A stretch of 64,000 nucleotides of DNA from Actinostola sp. cb2023 (GCA_033675265.1 JAUJYZ010000886.1:85030-149029), one strand, 5' to 3'. Positions 10,482 through 22,322 are shown, counted from the stretch's first letter. The notes: a model not told the origin generated them from the sequence alone. Numbers and translations are program-made.

Positions 10482-10804
10482 TTTACATCTACACTTTTTA
10501 CTTTCGTCACCGTTGTACCTTCACCAGCTACTACCTTTTGCTCTGCTTGCTCTTGTGTCATCTTGTGTACATTCTGCAAGTGCCATTGCATGTCTACTGC
10601 AGAGCTTCTGCATCCCTCAATTGGACAGGGCTTCTTCTCGGGCCTTACCCTTAAATTGAAAATGGATAAAGCAGCAGTAGATCTTTCTTGATTCCATTGG
10701 TGCACGTTTCTCAAGTGTCGTGGAAGATTAACAGGCGTTTTTCCACACCCTGGCACAGGACACATGTGTCCTTCACGTTTCGTTGCCTTTGACTTTTTCT
10801 CCAT
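10478..10804 (-). CDS. Double zinc-finger protein overlapping the recombinase start
   Basis: The 108-residue protein starts at ATG 10,804, the first true ATG of the frame. It has two fingers of one type: CPVPGC..HLRNVH and CPIEGC..HLQNVH. The recombinase that follows begins with a third finger of the same type (CPVDGC). The stop TGA and the recombinase ATG share the bases ATGA (10,478-10,481). Either the three fingers belong to one protein made by frameshift or by reading past an indel, or the two proteins are made by termination-reinitiation. The likely role is recognition of the element's own ends. Confidence 0.7.
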   Translation of the reverse strand: MEKKSKATKREGHMCPVPGCGKTPVNLPRHLRNVHQWNQERSTAALSIFNLRVRPEKKPCPIEGCRSSAVDMQWHLQNVHKMTQEQAEQKVVAGEGTTVTKVKSVDVK

Positions 10805-10825
10805 CTGACGTAACAAATGAAACAA

Positions 10826-11380
10826 TGAACACGAGTGTCCCTTCTGTCAAATGCAAAGAAGTATAAACAGAAGAAGTATAAATCCTATAAAGCACGAGTG
10901 TTCATTATTGTTGATTATACGACAACAAAATGAACTAAAGTGCATTTAGAGATAACCCTCACATGTGTTACTGGATATTCTAGAGAGCTATGGGAGGCTC
11001 TCATACAAACATCCAGAGCATTTCATCCGCATGGTGTTGGGTTTAAAATAACTCAAACACTTACCTTGAGTTCAAGTAGAGCCCACTGCAAAGCGAAAGG
11101 ATAAAGAATCGTCTTTTTGTGTTGCACTTCACTTACTCATTTGACCGCTCCCTTGTGGGATATGCATGGGATATGCGTTATATCATTCCAACTTTCCTTT
11201 TATTGAGACAGAAATACCCTGATAGTTTATTTGTAGTCTTCTGCTGATTAAACCTCGTAGTTTATAACTCTGGTGATATTATAAGCATGGTCAACGTGAT
11301 ATATATACACTGAGCATGCGCAAAGCTTTAAAAAGCATTTATTCAGAGAGAGAAAACTTAAACTAGTTCGGAATTTGCTT
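10826..11380. other. Upstream region of the recombinase operon-like unit
   Basis: This is about 550 bp of non-coding DNA upstream of the zinc-finger/recombinase frames and so the likely promoter side. No clear TATA box is placed correctly for the minus strand. The sequence runs directly into the inverted-arm cluster at 11,383. Confidence 0.45.
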
Positions 11381-11382
11381 AG

Positions 11383-11644
11383 GTAGCAAAAAGGAGCACA
11401 TGTTCCTTTTTGCTACTTTAAGTTGGTAGCAAAAAGGAACATGTGATCCTTTTTGCTACTTTAGTTGGTAGCAAAAAGGATCATGTTCCTTTTTGCTACC
11501 AACCAAAGGTAGCAAAAAGGAACAGTTCCTTTTTGCTACCAACCCAAGGTAGCAAAAAGGAACATGATCCTTTTTGCTACCTACTTAAGGTAGCAAAAAG
11601 GAACAAAGGTAGCAAAAAGGATCAAAATGAGGTAGCAAAAAGGA
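11383..11644. repeat. Cluster of lox-like inverted 13-bp arms
   Basis: Five pairs have exact arms GTAGCAAAAAGGA and TCCTTTTTGCTAC around short cores. Arms are at 11383-11395/11404-11416 (core GCACATGT, 8), 11426-11438/11447-11459 (ACATGTGA, 8), 11468-11480/11487-11499 (TCATGT, 6), 11509-11521/11527-11539 (ACAGT, 5) and 11549-11561/11568-11580 (ACATGA, 6). Three single direct arms follow at 11590, 11609 and 11632. Two arms around a 6-8-bp core is the known layout of tyrosine-recombinase crossover sites. The alternative is a locally duplicated hairpin satellite. Confidence 0.85.
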
Positions 11645-11656
11645 ATATAAATCTAA

Positions 11657-11847
11657 CCATCCATCCATCCATCCATCCATCCATCCATCCATCCATCCAT
11701 CCATCCATCCATCCATCCATCCATCCATCCATCCATCCATCCATCCATCCATCCATCCATCCATCATCTATCATCCATCTATCCATCCATCCATCCATCC
11801 ATCCAGGTCTTTCTCCATCCATCCATCCATCCATCCATCCATCCTTT
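11657..11847. repeat. CATC array, right part
   Basis: This continues the CATC microsatellite interrupted by the recombinase element, with a few variant units near 11,762 and 11,805. Confidence 0.9.
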
Positions 11848-14548
11848 ATCTGTACATAGGTCTTTCTCTCTCATCCTGTTCCATCTTTGGTCTGTACATA
11901 CTAGGTCTTTCTCTCTACCCTGTTCCATTCCTTTGGTCTGTACATACTAGGTCTTTCTCTCTACCCTGTTCCATTCCTTTGGTCTGTACATACTAGGTCT
12001 TTCTCTTTCTACCCTGTTCCATTCCTTTGGTCTGTCTGTACATAGGTCTTTCTCTCTCTACCCTGTTCCATTCCTTTGGTCTGTACATACAGTGTAGGTC
12101 TTTCTCTCTCTACCCTGTTCCATTCCTTTGGTCTGTACATACTAGGTCTTTCTCTCTACCCTGTTCCATTCCTTTGGTCTGTACATACTAGGTCTTTCTC
12201 TCTACCCTGTTCCATTCCTTTGGTCTGTACATACTAGGTCTTTCTCTTTCTACCCTGTTCCATTCCTTTGGTCTGTACATACTAGGTCTTTCTCTCTACC
12301 CTGTTCCATTCCTTTGGTCTGTACATACTAGGTCTTTCTCTTTCTACCCTGTTCCATTCCTTTAGTCTGTACATAGGTCTTTCTCTCTCTATCCTGTTCC
12401 ATTCCTTTGGTCTGTACATACTAGGTCTTTCTCTCTACCCTGTTCCATTCCTTTGGTCTGTACATACTAGGTCTTTCTCTCTACCCTGTTCCATTCCTTT
12501 GGTCTGTACATACTAGGTCTTTCTCTTTCTACCCTGTTCCATTCCTTTGGTCTGTACATAGGTCTTTCTCTCTCTACCCTGTTCCATTCCTTTGGTCTGT
12601 ACATACAGTGTAGGTCTTTCTCTCTCTACCCTGTTCCATTCCTTTGGTCTGTACATACTAGGTCTTTCTCTCTACCCTGTTCCATTCCTTTGGTCTGTAC
12701 ATACTAGGTCTTTCTCTCTACCCTGTTCCATTCCTTTGGTCTGTACATACTAGGTCTTTCTCTTTCTACCCTGTTCCATTCCTTTGGTCTGTACATAGGT
12801 CTTTCTCTCTCTACCCTGTTCCATTCCTTTGGTCTGTACATACAGTGTAGGTCTTTCTCTCTCTACCCTGTTCCATTCCTTTGGTCTGTACATACTAGGT
12901 CTTTCTCTCTCTACCCTGTTCCATTCCTTTGGTCTGTACATACTAGGTCTTTCTCTCTCTACCCTGTTCCATTCCTTTGGTCTGTACATACTAGGTCTTT
13001 CTCTCTCTACCCTGTTCCATTCCTTTGGTCTGTACATACTAGGTCTTTCTCTCTCTACCCTGTTCCATTCCTTTGGTCTGTACATAGAGTGTAGGTCTTT
13101 CTCTCTCTACCCTGTTCCATTCCTTTGGTCTGTACATACAGTGTAGGTCTTTCTCTCTCTACCCTGTTCCATTCCTTTGGTCTGTACATACAGTACTAGG
13201 TCTTTCTCTCTCTACCCTACCCTTTGTCTGTACATACTAGGTCTTTCTCTCTCTACCCTGTTCCATTCCTTTGTCTGTACATAGGTCTTTCTCTCTCTAC
13301 CCTGTTCCATTCCTTTGGTCTGTACATACTAGTCTTTCTCTCTACCCTGTTCCATTCCTTTGGTCTGTACATACTAGGTCTTTCTCTCTACCCTGTTCCA
13401 TTCCTTTGGTCTGTACATACTAGGTCTTTCTCTCTACCCTGTTCCATTCCTTTGGTCTGTACATAGGTCTTTCTCTCTCTACCCTGTTCCATTCCTTTGG
13501 TCTGTACATACAGTGTAGGTCTTTCTCTCTCTACCCTGTTCCATTCCTTTGGTCTGTACATACTAGGTCTTTCTCTCTACCCTGTTCCATTCCTTTGGTC
13601 TGTACATACTAGGTCTTTCTCTCTACCCTGTTCCATTCCTTTGGTCTGTACATACTAGGTCTTTCTCTTTCTACCCTGTTCCATTCCTTTGGTCTGTACA
13701 TAGGTCTTTCTCTCTCTACCCTGTTCCATTCCTTTGGTCTGTACATACAGTGTAGGTCTTTCTCTCTCTACCCTGTTCCATTCCTTTGGTCTGTCCAGGT
13801 CTTTCTCTCTCTACCCTGTTCCATTCCTTTGGTCTGTACATACAGTGTAGGTCTTTCTCTCTCTACCCTGTTCCATTCCTTTGGTCTGTACATACTAGGT
13901 CTTTCTCTCTCTACCCTGTTCCATTCCTTTGGTCTGTACATACTGTCTTTTCTCTCTCCTGTTCCATTCCTTTGGTCTGTACATAGAGTGTAGGTCTTTC
14001 TCTCTCTACCCTGTTCCATTCCTTTGGTCTGTACATACAGTGTAGGTCTTTCTCTCTCTACCCTGTTCCATTCCTTTGGTCTGTACATACAGTGTAGGTC
14101 TTTCTCTCTCTACCCTGTTCCATTCCTTTGGTCTGTACATACTAGGTCTTTCTCTCTCTACCCTGTTCCATTCCTTTGGTCTGTACATACAGTGTAGGTC
14201 TTTCTCTCTCTACCCTGTTCCATTCCTTTGGTCTGTACATACTAGGTCTTTCTCTCTCTACCCTGTTCCATTCCTTTGGTCTGTACATACTAGGTCTTTC
14301 TCTCTCTACCCTGTTCCATTCCTTTGGTCTGTACATAGAGTGTAGGTCTTTCTCTCTCTACCCTGTTCCATTCCTTTGGTCTGTACATACAGTGTAGGTC
14401 TTTCTCTCTCTACCCTGTTCCATTCCTTTGGTCTGTACATACAGTGTAGGTCTTTCTCTCTCTACCCTGTTCCATTCCTTTGGTCTGTACATAGGTCTTT
14501 CTCTCTATACCCTGTTCCATTTCTTTGGTCTGTACATAGGTCTTACTC
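11848..14548. repeat. 45-50-bp minisatellite (about 2.7 kb)
   Basis: Roughly 55-60 head-to-tail units share the core CTGTTCCATTCCTTTGG followed by TCTGTACATA and TAGGTCTTTCTCTC. Units vary by small inserts (CAGTG or CT steps), and blocks of variant order recur, which points to higher-order unequal exchange. Long open frames through it are repeat artefacts. Confidence 0.95.
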
Positions 14549-14741
14549 CTTCTTCATCCATGGGAGAGTAAGACTGACCACGTCAACAATATAGTCTTAG
14601 GGATGCAGAACTCTGGTTATGATAAGAAGTTCAGATTTGAAGTTGTGCGGTCAGCGTTGAAAGCCTACGAGAAGATCAAAGCATTGGATGAATATTGAAT
14701 ATTTTAGACTCATTAAAGCAATTCCTGGATGGAAAATAATA

Positions 14742-16366
14742 TTGACATCATCAAGTCAAGACAATCGTCATGACATCATGACAATCGTCCCCATCACTGT
14801 ACCATCATGATAATTGTCCCCATCACTGTACCATCATGACAATCGTCCTCATCACTGCACCATGATGGCAATCATCCCCATCACTGTACCATCATGACAA
14901 TCATCCCCATCACTGTACCATCATGATAATCATCCGATCCCCATCACTGTACCATCATGATAATCATCCCCATCACTGTACCATCATGACAATCATCCCC
15001 ATCACTGTACCATCATGACAATCGTCCTCATCACTGTACCATCATGACAATCATCCCCATCACTGTACCATCATGACAATCATCCCCATCACTGTACCAT
15101 CATGATAATCATCCCCATCACTGTACTATCATGACAATCATCCCCATCACTGTACCATCATGACAATCGTCCTCATCACTGTACCATCATGATAATCGTC
15201 CCCATCGCTGTACCATCATGACAATCATCCCCATCACTGTACCATCATGACAATCGTCCTCATCACTGTACCATCATGATAATCGTCCCCATCGCTGCAC
15301 CATGATGGCAATCATCCCCATCACTGTACCATCATGACAATCATCCCCATCACTGTACCATCATGATAATCATCCCCATCACTGTACCATCATGACAATC
15401 GTCCTCATCACTGTACGATTATGATAATCGTCCCCATCACTGTACCATCATGATAATCATCCCCATCACTGTACCATCATGACAATCATCCCCATCACTG
15501 TACCATCATGACAGTCATCCCCATCACTGTACCATTATGACAATCATCCCCATCACTGTACCATCATGATAATCGTCCCCATCACTGTCCCATCATGACA
15601 ATCGTCCCCATCGCTGCACCATGATGGCAATCATCCCCATCACTGTACCATCATGACAATCATCCCCATCACTGTACCATCATGACAATCATCCCATCAC
15701 TGTACCATCATGATAATCGTCCCCATCACTGTACCATCATGACAATCATCCCCATCACTGTTATACATCACTGTACCATCATGATAATCATCCCCATTAC
15801 TGTACCATCATGATAATCATCTCCATCACTGTACCATCATGACAATCATCCCCATCACTGCACCATGATGGCAATCATCCCCGTCACTGTACGATTATGA
15901 TAATCATCCCCATCACTGTACCATGATGATAATCGTCCCCATCACTGTACCATCATGATAATCATCCCCATCACTGTACGATTATGACAATCGTCCCCAT
16001 CACTGTACCATCATGATAATCGTCCCCATCACTGTACCATCATGACAATCATCCCCATCACTGCACCATGATGGCAATCATCCCCGTCACTATACCATCA
16101 TGATAATCGTCCCCATCACTGTACCATCATGATAATCGTCCCCATCACTGTACCATCATGATAATCGTCCCCATGACTGTACCATTATGATAATCATCCC
16201 CATCACTGTACTATCATGATAATCGTCCCCATCACTGTACCATCATGATAATCGTCCCCATCACTGTACCATCATGATAATCGTCCCCATCACTGTACCA
16301 TCATGATAATCGTCCCCATCACTGTACCATCATGATAATCATCCCCATCACTGTACTATCATGATA
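14742..16366. repeat. 29-bp satellite (about 1.6 kb)
   Basis: About 55 units are built on ATCATGACAATCATCCCC plus ATCACTGTACC. Recurrent variants (GATAATCGTC, GCACCATGATGGC) repeat in blocks, so larger multi-unit duplications have occurred. Confidence 0.95.
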
Positions 16367-16874
16367 TGACATACTGGTTCAAAACATTTTGAAGGAAGGC
16401 TTTAGACCAAGTACCTTGGGGTTAGGTTTAGGGTTATTATTATTATTGTAATTATTATTATTAAGTTAAGGAGAAAAACTAGTGATATTAAGCTACTACG
16501 TTTCGATGACATCCTGTCATCATTATCAAGTAAAGTGAGATGAATAATGAGTAACATATAAGTTACGTACGAAATTTACATAATTAACATAATGATGACA
16601 TAATGATGACAACGGGTAGATCAGTATTTGTCACCCTAATAGGTGAAACGACAATGGACGATTGATTTGCAAAGTCTCCCTCGATAGGCGATTTCATAGG
16701 CGATTTCACGGACCAGCAAGCACGATTGGGCAGATAGTTTAGCGACAATGTATCTGCATCTGGAATAAGTTGGTTTTCAAGGGCATTAAGGTGCATCCTG
16801 TCTCCTTCTGTTAATATTTCATCGATTGTTCGACTCCTCCAGTGTGGCAATTGGCACGTGAGCTGAAAGACTCA
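16367..16874. other. Gene-free stretch with TTA-tailed repeat relic
   Basis: A short (ATT)n tract at about 16,437-16,465 is followed by a segment resembling a retroposon tail. I see no gene. Confidence 0.4.
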
Positions 16875-16880
16875 TAAAAG

Positions 16881-17243
16881 CAGGAGGGGTTAATGGTATC
16901 TGTTCTGTGAAATAACTGTTCTTCCAGTACTTTCCTGGGAAATCTAAAATGATTTTCGCATTTCACTATATTTGTATATTATATGGAACAATGAACTATC
17001 ATCCCATAAAAATATATGAAATATACAGAATATATATTAGGTTATATGGATAGGAAATGTTTTTGTTCCTGGGAATTGTTTTATTTTATAAATAGTACCT
17101 TATTTAAGTACTTTTTTTTTTTTGTGTGTGTGTTTTTTGGTTATGAAATATTCTCTCTCCCTGGGAAAAATTTTTCTGGGAAGACTTCTGGCTGGGTGAA
17201 TAGAACAGATGTTATTGTCCCAGGGGACCACTAACCCCTCCTG
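16881..17243. mobile_element. MITE with CAGGAGGGGTTA ends
   Basis: The terminal inverted repeats read CAGGAGGGGTTA (left) and its complement (right), followed on both sides by a CTGTTCT-type word. The target duplication TAAAAG lies at 16,875-16,880 and 17,244-17,249. The ends match the element at 57,195-57,902, so these are two insertions of one family. There is no coding capacity. Confidence 0.75.
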
Positions 17244-17249
17244 TAAAAG

Positions 17250-18543
17250 CACATTGTCTTCCCCTCGAAATTTCACTAAATCGTTCGTCACCCTGATGAC
17301 TGCTTCCAGCAACGAATAAAGATGCGAAAGACATTGTTGTTAACTTAGAAAAGAACACTTACCTTGCTATAAATGTAGAAACGAACCAGTCGAAGCACGA
17401 TGTGGATTTCGCAATATAAACCACGAGGTCATGAGCAGTGACGTCATAAGTCGAAGCATGATGTGGATTTCGCAATATAAACCACGAGGTCATGACCATT
17501 GACGTCATACTCAGAAATCATCTTGATCGATTCCTCAAATCTCGAATCAAGCTGGATAATAAAGAGCCCAGTGACACGCGTCCACACACAACACAGGAAG
17601 CCCATGTCCGGATTAGTTTCGCTGCTCGCTTCGCTCGCAGCAATTTCAAATTTTGTTGGCATTTTGTGACTCGTGCTCGTGCTTAGAGTGGAATCGAAGC
17701 CTTTTTGCTCGTACTTTATATCCGATTCTTCGATCAGTTCAATGGAATTATGTAAAGATCTTCATTTATTGTTGACGATCGCTTCATATTGAGGGGAAGG
17801 CAATGTTCTTTTATTAATCTTTCGGCTCTGGTGTGTGCTACGTCGCTGCACTGATTGCTACTGTGGACAACATAAGTAGTCGATCGAATCCCAGTACCGT
17901 ATAAATGCTCTTGGAAACCAAGTCATCCCAGATGCAGAGACATTATCACTGAATTATCTGCCTAACAGCTCGTTCGTTTAAATAAAGGTGTCTGTCTATC
18001 TATCTATCGTGCCGCCAACCGTACCAAATCAGTTCCAAACAAATTATCAGTACCTTTGATCGTAGAGCCTAGGTACTGAGGCATTACTAATTGATTGGCA
18101 ACTGCATGCAACGTATTTTATTCTAAATTCAAGATATAGGTGTTCATAAATGTAGCAAAATGAATACTGAAAAATCGATAAAGCACGTACATTGATAAAG
18201 AAAATATTATTATTTCTTTAGTGATAATAATTGCAGTCGGAGCGAAGCGTAGATGGCTTAGATTCTATGTCAATAGATTTCTAAAACTGTTAGCGGAAAT
18301 CACATCTCTGTAAAAATCAATCAATCATAATGGACCGTTCCCACGGCTGAAATGGACAAGAAACGATCGCGAAATCAAAACATTTTTACGTGCATGGAGG
18401 ATTGTTAAACCACTGAGTGAATAAAATTCACGAATCAGAATCTGTATCATGTGTATATCTCAAAAGCCTGATGAAAAGAAAGCTCAAGAGTGTCCGCAGT
18501 TTACTGGAAAGAGAAACAATTCACCGTAAACATTGCAGATGAT
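17250..18543. other. Gene-free stretch
   Basis: No supportable gene. A tandem pair of a 58-bp unit starts GTCGAAGCA at about 17,391 and 17,451. The rest is AT-rich with a short (CTAT)n run near 17,995. Confidence 0.5.
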
Positions 18544-19226
18544 CATGACAGGGGATATCACGTGTACACTGATACCATGTACTTGTACCGTGAGATGACA
18601 GGGGATATCACGTGTACACTGATACCATGTACTTGTACCGTGAGATGACAGGGGATATCACGTGTACACTGATACCATGTACTTGTATCGTGAGATGACA
18701 GGGGATATCACGTGTACACTGATACCATGTACTTGTACCGTGAGATGACAGGGGATATCACGTGTACACTGATACCATGTATTTGTACCGTGAGATGACA
18801 GGGGATATCACGTGTACACTGATACCATGTACTTGTACCGTGAGATGACAGGGGATATCTAATACCGTGATATCACGTGTGATACCATGTACTTGTACCG
18901 TGAGATGACAGGGGATATCACGTGTACACTGATACCATGTACTTGTACCGTGAGATGACAGGGGATATCGCGTGTACACTGATACCATGTACTTGTACCG
19001 TGAGATGACAGGGGATATCACGTGTACACTGATACCATGTACTTGTACCGTGAGATGACAGGGGATATCACGTTTACACTGATACCATGTACTTGTACCG
19101 TGAGATGACAGGGGATATCACGTGTACACTGATTCCATGTACTTGTACCGTGAGATGACAGGGGATATCACGTGTACACTGATACCATGTACTCGTACCG
19201 TCAGATGACAGGGGATATCACGTGTA
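18544..19226. repeat. 50-bp satellite
   Basis: About 13-14 units of 50 bp carry the cores GATGACAGGGGATATCACG and ACTGATACCATGTACTTG, one of them partly deleted at about 18,860. Sequence identity between units is very high. Confidence 0.95.
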
Positions 19227-19564
19227 GTTGTTCGTTTCATTCACTGTTCTTGATCTTAATTGTTACATATCGATATTATAACAAATGCGCATGTTTGCAA
19301 TATTGGGCTAGCTGTGCTGCTTGAAATTGTCTTGGTTTTCGGAGGTCGCAATTTTTGACCTATGGTTAGCCTAGTATATTGTTTAATTAGCAACTTTAGG
19401 TACTTCATTGTCAAATCGCCCCAAAAAAGCCATCTTATCATTAATACAAATTTCAGTACACGATGGTATGCAATGATACTGAGGCTGTATCTTGGGAAAG
19501 GACTATTGTAGTCCTCTATCAACATAGTAACATTGATTGTATTTTATCACAGTATCATTAAATA

Positions 19565-19844
19565 CACCTATTCCAAAAATCGTTGTCCCCGCCGAAAGCA
19601 ACAAGCAAGAAGCTGACGACCGCAAAGGGCATTGGGACTTTCTCATTATTCATTTATTCATCCGTAGACATTTTTACAACATGCATTTTCAAATGGCCGA
19701 ATTAGTTCAAAATGATTGCTATTCAACGCCCGTAGGAATAACTTCTCAAGTAATGAATTAATATAGGAGATTCCCAAATTCCTTTGCGGTCGTCAGCTTG
19801 TTGCTTGTTGCTTCGGGCCCGGACAACAATATTTGGAATAGGTG
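19565..19844. mobile_element. Mariner/Tc1-type MITE, TA target duplication
   Basis: Inverted arms begin CACCTATTCCAAAAA and end with the complement, and each side is flanked by TA. The arms extend about 75 bp through CGACCGCAAAG-type sequence. It lies in the intron upstream of the DISP3-like exon at 19,935. Confidence 0.7.
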
Positions 19845-19934
19845 TATAAATATTCATACTGAATAAGATTTAGATCTGTTAGTGCACCACTTGTAGTGTG
19901 ATGATGATAATGATATGATTGTTTGTTGTTGTAG

Positions 19935-20199
19935 ACAATACCTAAGACAATGTCATCCAGAGAAATGCTAAAATGGTACAACAAATGGGACATTTTTCTT
20001 AATTCTCAAGTGGATGATATAGCAGAACTCCAATCAGCTTTCCATACGTCTGAGTCCTGGGTTCATATGTTTATGGAGATTATAGCCGTTAATGGTGCCA
20101 TATATGGCATTGGATTTTCCTTGTTTATGTGCATGGTTGCTGTTATTATCTTCACTGGTCATATCATGCTTTCTATCATTGTGATTTTAACCATATTAG
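19935..20199 (+). CDS. DISP3: Dispatched homolog 3-like, exon n-2
   Basis: This internal exon has an acceptor TTGTAG before 19,935 and a donor GTAAGC at 20,200. It encodes about 88 residues. LKWYNKWDIFLN leads to AFHTSESWVHMF, followed by two hydrophobic membrane helices (IYGIGFSLFMCMVAVII and MLSIIVILTILG). The order and motifs match the region before the second sterol-sensing-like half of DISP3/PTCHD2, an RND-superfamily membrane protein of the ER/nuclear envelope linked to cholesterol handling. It ends in phase 1 and joins in frame to the exon at 20,979. Exons further 5' were not found in the window. Confidence 0.85.
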
Positions 20200-20291
20200 G
20201 TAAGCAACAATGCAATTTTAAATCATAGCATATGCAACAGATGTGCATCTGAAAATTTTCGGATTGATATTTGCGCAATATAAGTGAATAA

Positions 20292-20324
<33 letters not shown>

Positions 20325-20978
20325 AGAAATATTGGGACTAGCTGACTCCCTTGCTCTAGTGTCTGAATAAAGTTATTTTTACAGTAAATTTGACCTACCA
20401 CCTCATGCAAAATAAATGAGCTGCTTTTATCCCCTCATTGTTGGGGTAGGGCCATGCAGCACGACTACCATTTCTGGACAATAGGACAATCTAAAGGATG
20501 CTGAGCAACATTATGGTGGATGGAGTGTTTCACATGTCGATGTCACGGATGGCACATTTTATTTTGCATAGAGCTGTAGTGTCCACTCAATAGAGGGGTT
20601 GCACTTGTTACAGTGTACATGGCTTGGAGGAAGCGATTGTTACTTACAGTGCACATTAATGCAGGGTTGCCAACGTGGCAGGCATACTCCAAAAACTGCT
20701 GGCTATTCCAAATGTTCATTATACCTGTTGAGCCATTTTGACTCTTAATTGAGTTGCGCATGCCTAGCGAGAAGCCTGCATTACTATAGGGGTATCGAAT
20801 GGTGAAAGCGAGACTTCGTGACCCGCAAAATTTGGCCGAAATTTTCCGAGACTCTGACTTTTTGCGCCGGGGACCATTCGACACCCCATACTATCACTGC
20901 TCGCTTTATCGCTTTATTGCATGGTGGCCCCTTACTGCAGGATGGTGGGTAACAAGGTTCTTTATTATTATTTGACAG

Positions 20979-21151
20979 GGGTTCTGTGTTTTGTGGTGGG
21001 TATCTTTTATCTTCTTGGTTGGCATCTAGGTGCTGTAGAGGCTATCTCTCTATCTATACTAGTGGGAACCTCTGTTGATTATTGTGTGCATCTAGTCGAT
21101 GGATATATCATAGCAGGCCGATATCTGCCCAACAGTATTCTTAATGATAAG
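20979..21151 (+). CDS. DISP3: Dispatched homolog 3-like, penultimate exon
   Basis: The exon has acceptor TTTGACAG and donor GTATGG at 21,152. It encodes VLCFVVGIFYLLGWHLGAVE, then ISLSILVGTSVDYCVHLVDG. The GAVEAISLSILVG..VDYCVHL block is the most diagnostic stretch of this family: the transmembrane segment with the acidic residues used by RND proteins for cation-driven transport. Phases agree with both neighbours (starts with two codon bases, ends in phase 0). Confidence 0.9.
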
Positions 21152-21159
21152 GTATGGTG

Positions 21160-22195
21160 CTATGTTGGAGTTCAGTTCTATCATATCAAACTTATGTTAT
21201 ACAAAAGGTCATTGTTTCACATATGGAGATGAGGCGACGGCGGTCTTTCAATAAAAACAGCATGATTTTCATACATGTTTTGCTTTTTACTGCATTGTTA
21301 AAATAAAAAACAAAAACCTACCAGCAAAATATAAATGACGAATATGTAAGGAATGAATACGCTGGAAATTCAAGCAAGAATAAATATGTTTGACCGCGGC
21401 ATTTCTCGTTTCTTCAAAATCGATCGAACTGAAATTTCTGAAGAAATATGGGAGAGCGTGACATACGCTGCACACAAAATCCCTCTGAATCGCTTGGGAA
21501 TTGTGTCAATCAAAAACCTACCGCCAGATTCTAATACTCTGTAATTCTACGGGCATTTTGATATAAAATACATGTATATTGAACTTAATTAAGCTACGGC
21601 AAAATGAAATTTAAAACTCTTTTTTTGGTAATCGTGGTATATGTAGAAGCTACATAGGGGTTTCGCAAATAAATTATGGCTCGGAAAGGACGCTTTTTGA
21701 AGGCAATTTCCAATATTCACACACAAGATCAATAAGTTCGAATTTGTGATATATTTTCCCCTGTTGAGGAAACATATACAGCTTACCATCCTCTTTTATA
21801 TTTTAGCTACCTGATTTACACATTGTCAAAGGAAAAAGATGAATTGAGAAATGATAAACCAGTCACGTACGAATCTGCTTTATTTAGCGGCCACAGAACA
21901 AATTGCTGGATCAATCGGGCCTCAAACGTGCTTTAGTAAATTAATTCAATCATTTTGCGCAAGAGCATTAACAAAAACGTTGTCTGCGTGATACTGGATC
22001 CCAACAGGAGTAAATATTCAATGATGCAGGATATAAGTTTGATAAGTTGTCTTGCAATGGGGGAAAAGGTACCCATGGTTACATAAAAAACTGACTTGTG
22101 CGCGTGCGTAAACACAACAATGTTTTACGATGCTGTCCAAACGAATCAAACGTGTTTTACCGGACACGAAAACAAAATAAATGTTTTACGATGTC
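21160..22195. other. Intron of DISP3-like gene, left part
   Basis: AT-rich intronic DNA with no further exon recognised. The stretch 22,080-22,450 is built from GTTTTACGATG-type repeats around the MITE at 22,196. Confidence 0.5.
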
Positions 22196-22322
22196 TTAGG
22201 CCTAGTTCAAACGCCGTACTTTCCAAGAGCCGTTCTTAATTACTTCAAAAGAAGCCGCCTCATTATCTATTGTTTTAAATGAGAACGGCTCATGATTAGC
22301 ACGACGTCTGAACTAGGCCTAA
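22196..22322. mobile_element. Short MITE, TTAGGCCTAGTTC ends
   Basis: The 127-bp foldback has inverted ends TTAGGCCTAGTTC / GAACTAGGCCTAA and an inner inverted word GAGCCGTTCT / AGAACGGCTC. It is nested inside another repeat of the same intron (left GTCCAAACG, right CGTTTGGAC). Confidence 0.7.

Larger units (their letters stand above)
6066..11656 (-). mobile_element. Tyrosine-recombinase DNA element inserted in a CATC array
   Basis: The 5,591-bp unit is bounded by inverted TTAGATT / AATCTAA ends. Both ends abut CATC microsatellite, so the array looks split by insertion. Just inside each end lies the 13-bp word GTAGCAAAAAGGA or its complement: at 6082-6094 on the left (one mismatch) and as a cluster at 11,383-11,644 on the right. 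Further single copies lie at 6247, 6848 and 7013. The interior encodes two overlapping minus-strand frames, a double zinc finger protein and a tyrosine recombinase. The recombinase resembles Crypton/DIRS-type YRs, but Cryptons usually lack terminal inverted repeats, so I do not assign a named superfamily. Confidence 0.75.

Noticed and set aside
12750..14397. Open frames with protein-like repeats ([22 protein letters not shown])
   Set aside because: They follow the 45-50-bp minisatellite, appear on both strands and change frame with unit length.
18544..19226. Regular 50-bp repeats considered as a CRISPR-like array
   Set aside because: There are no unique spacers: the entire unit is conserved head-to-tail, and the DNA is eukaryotic.
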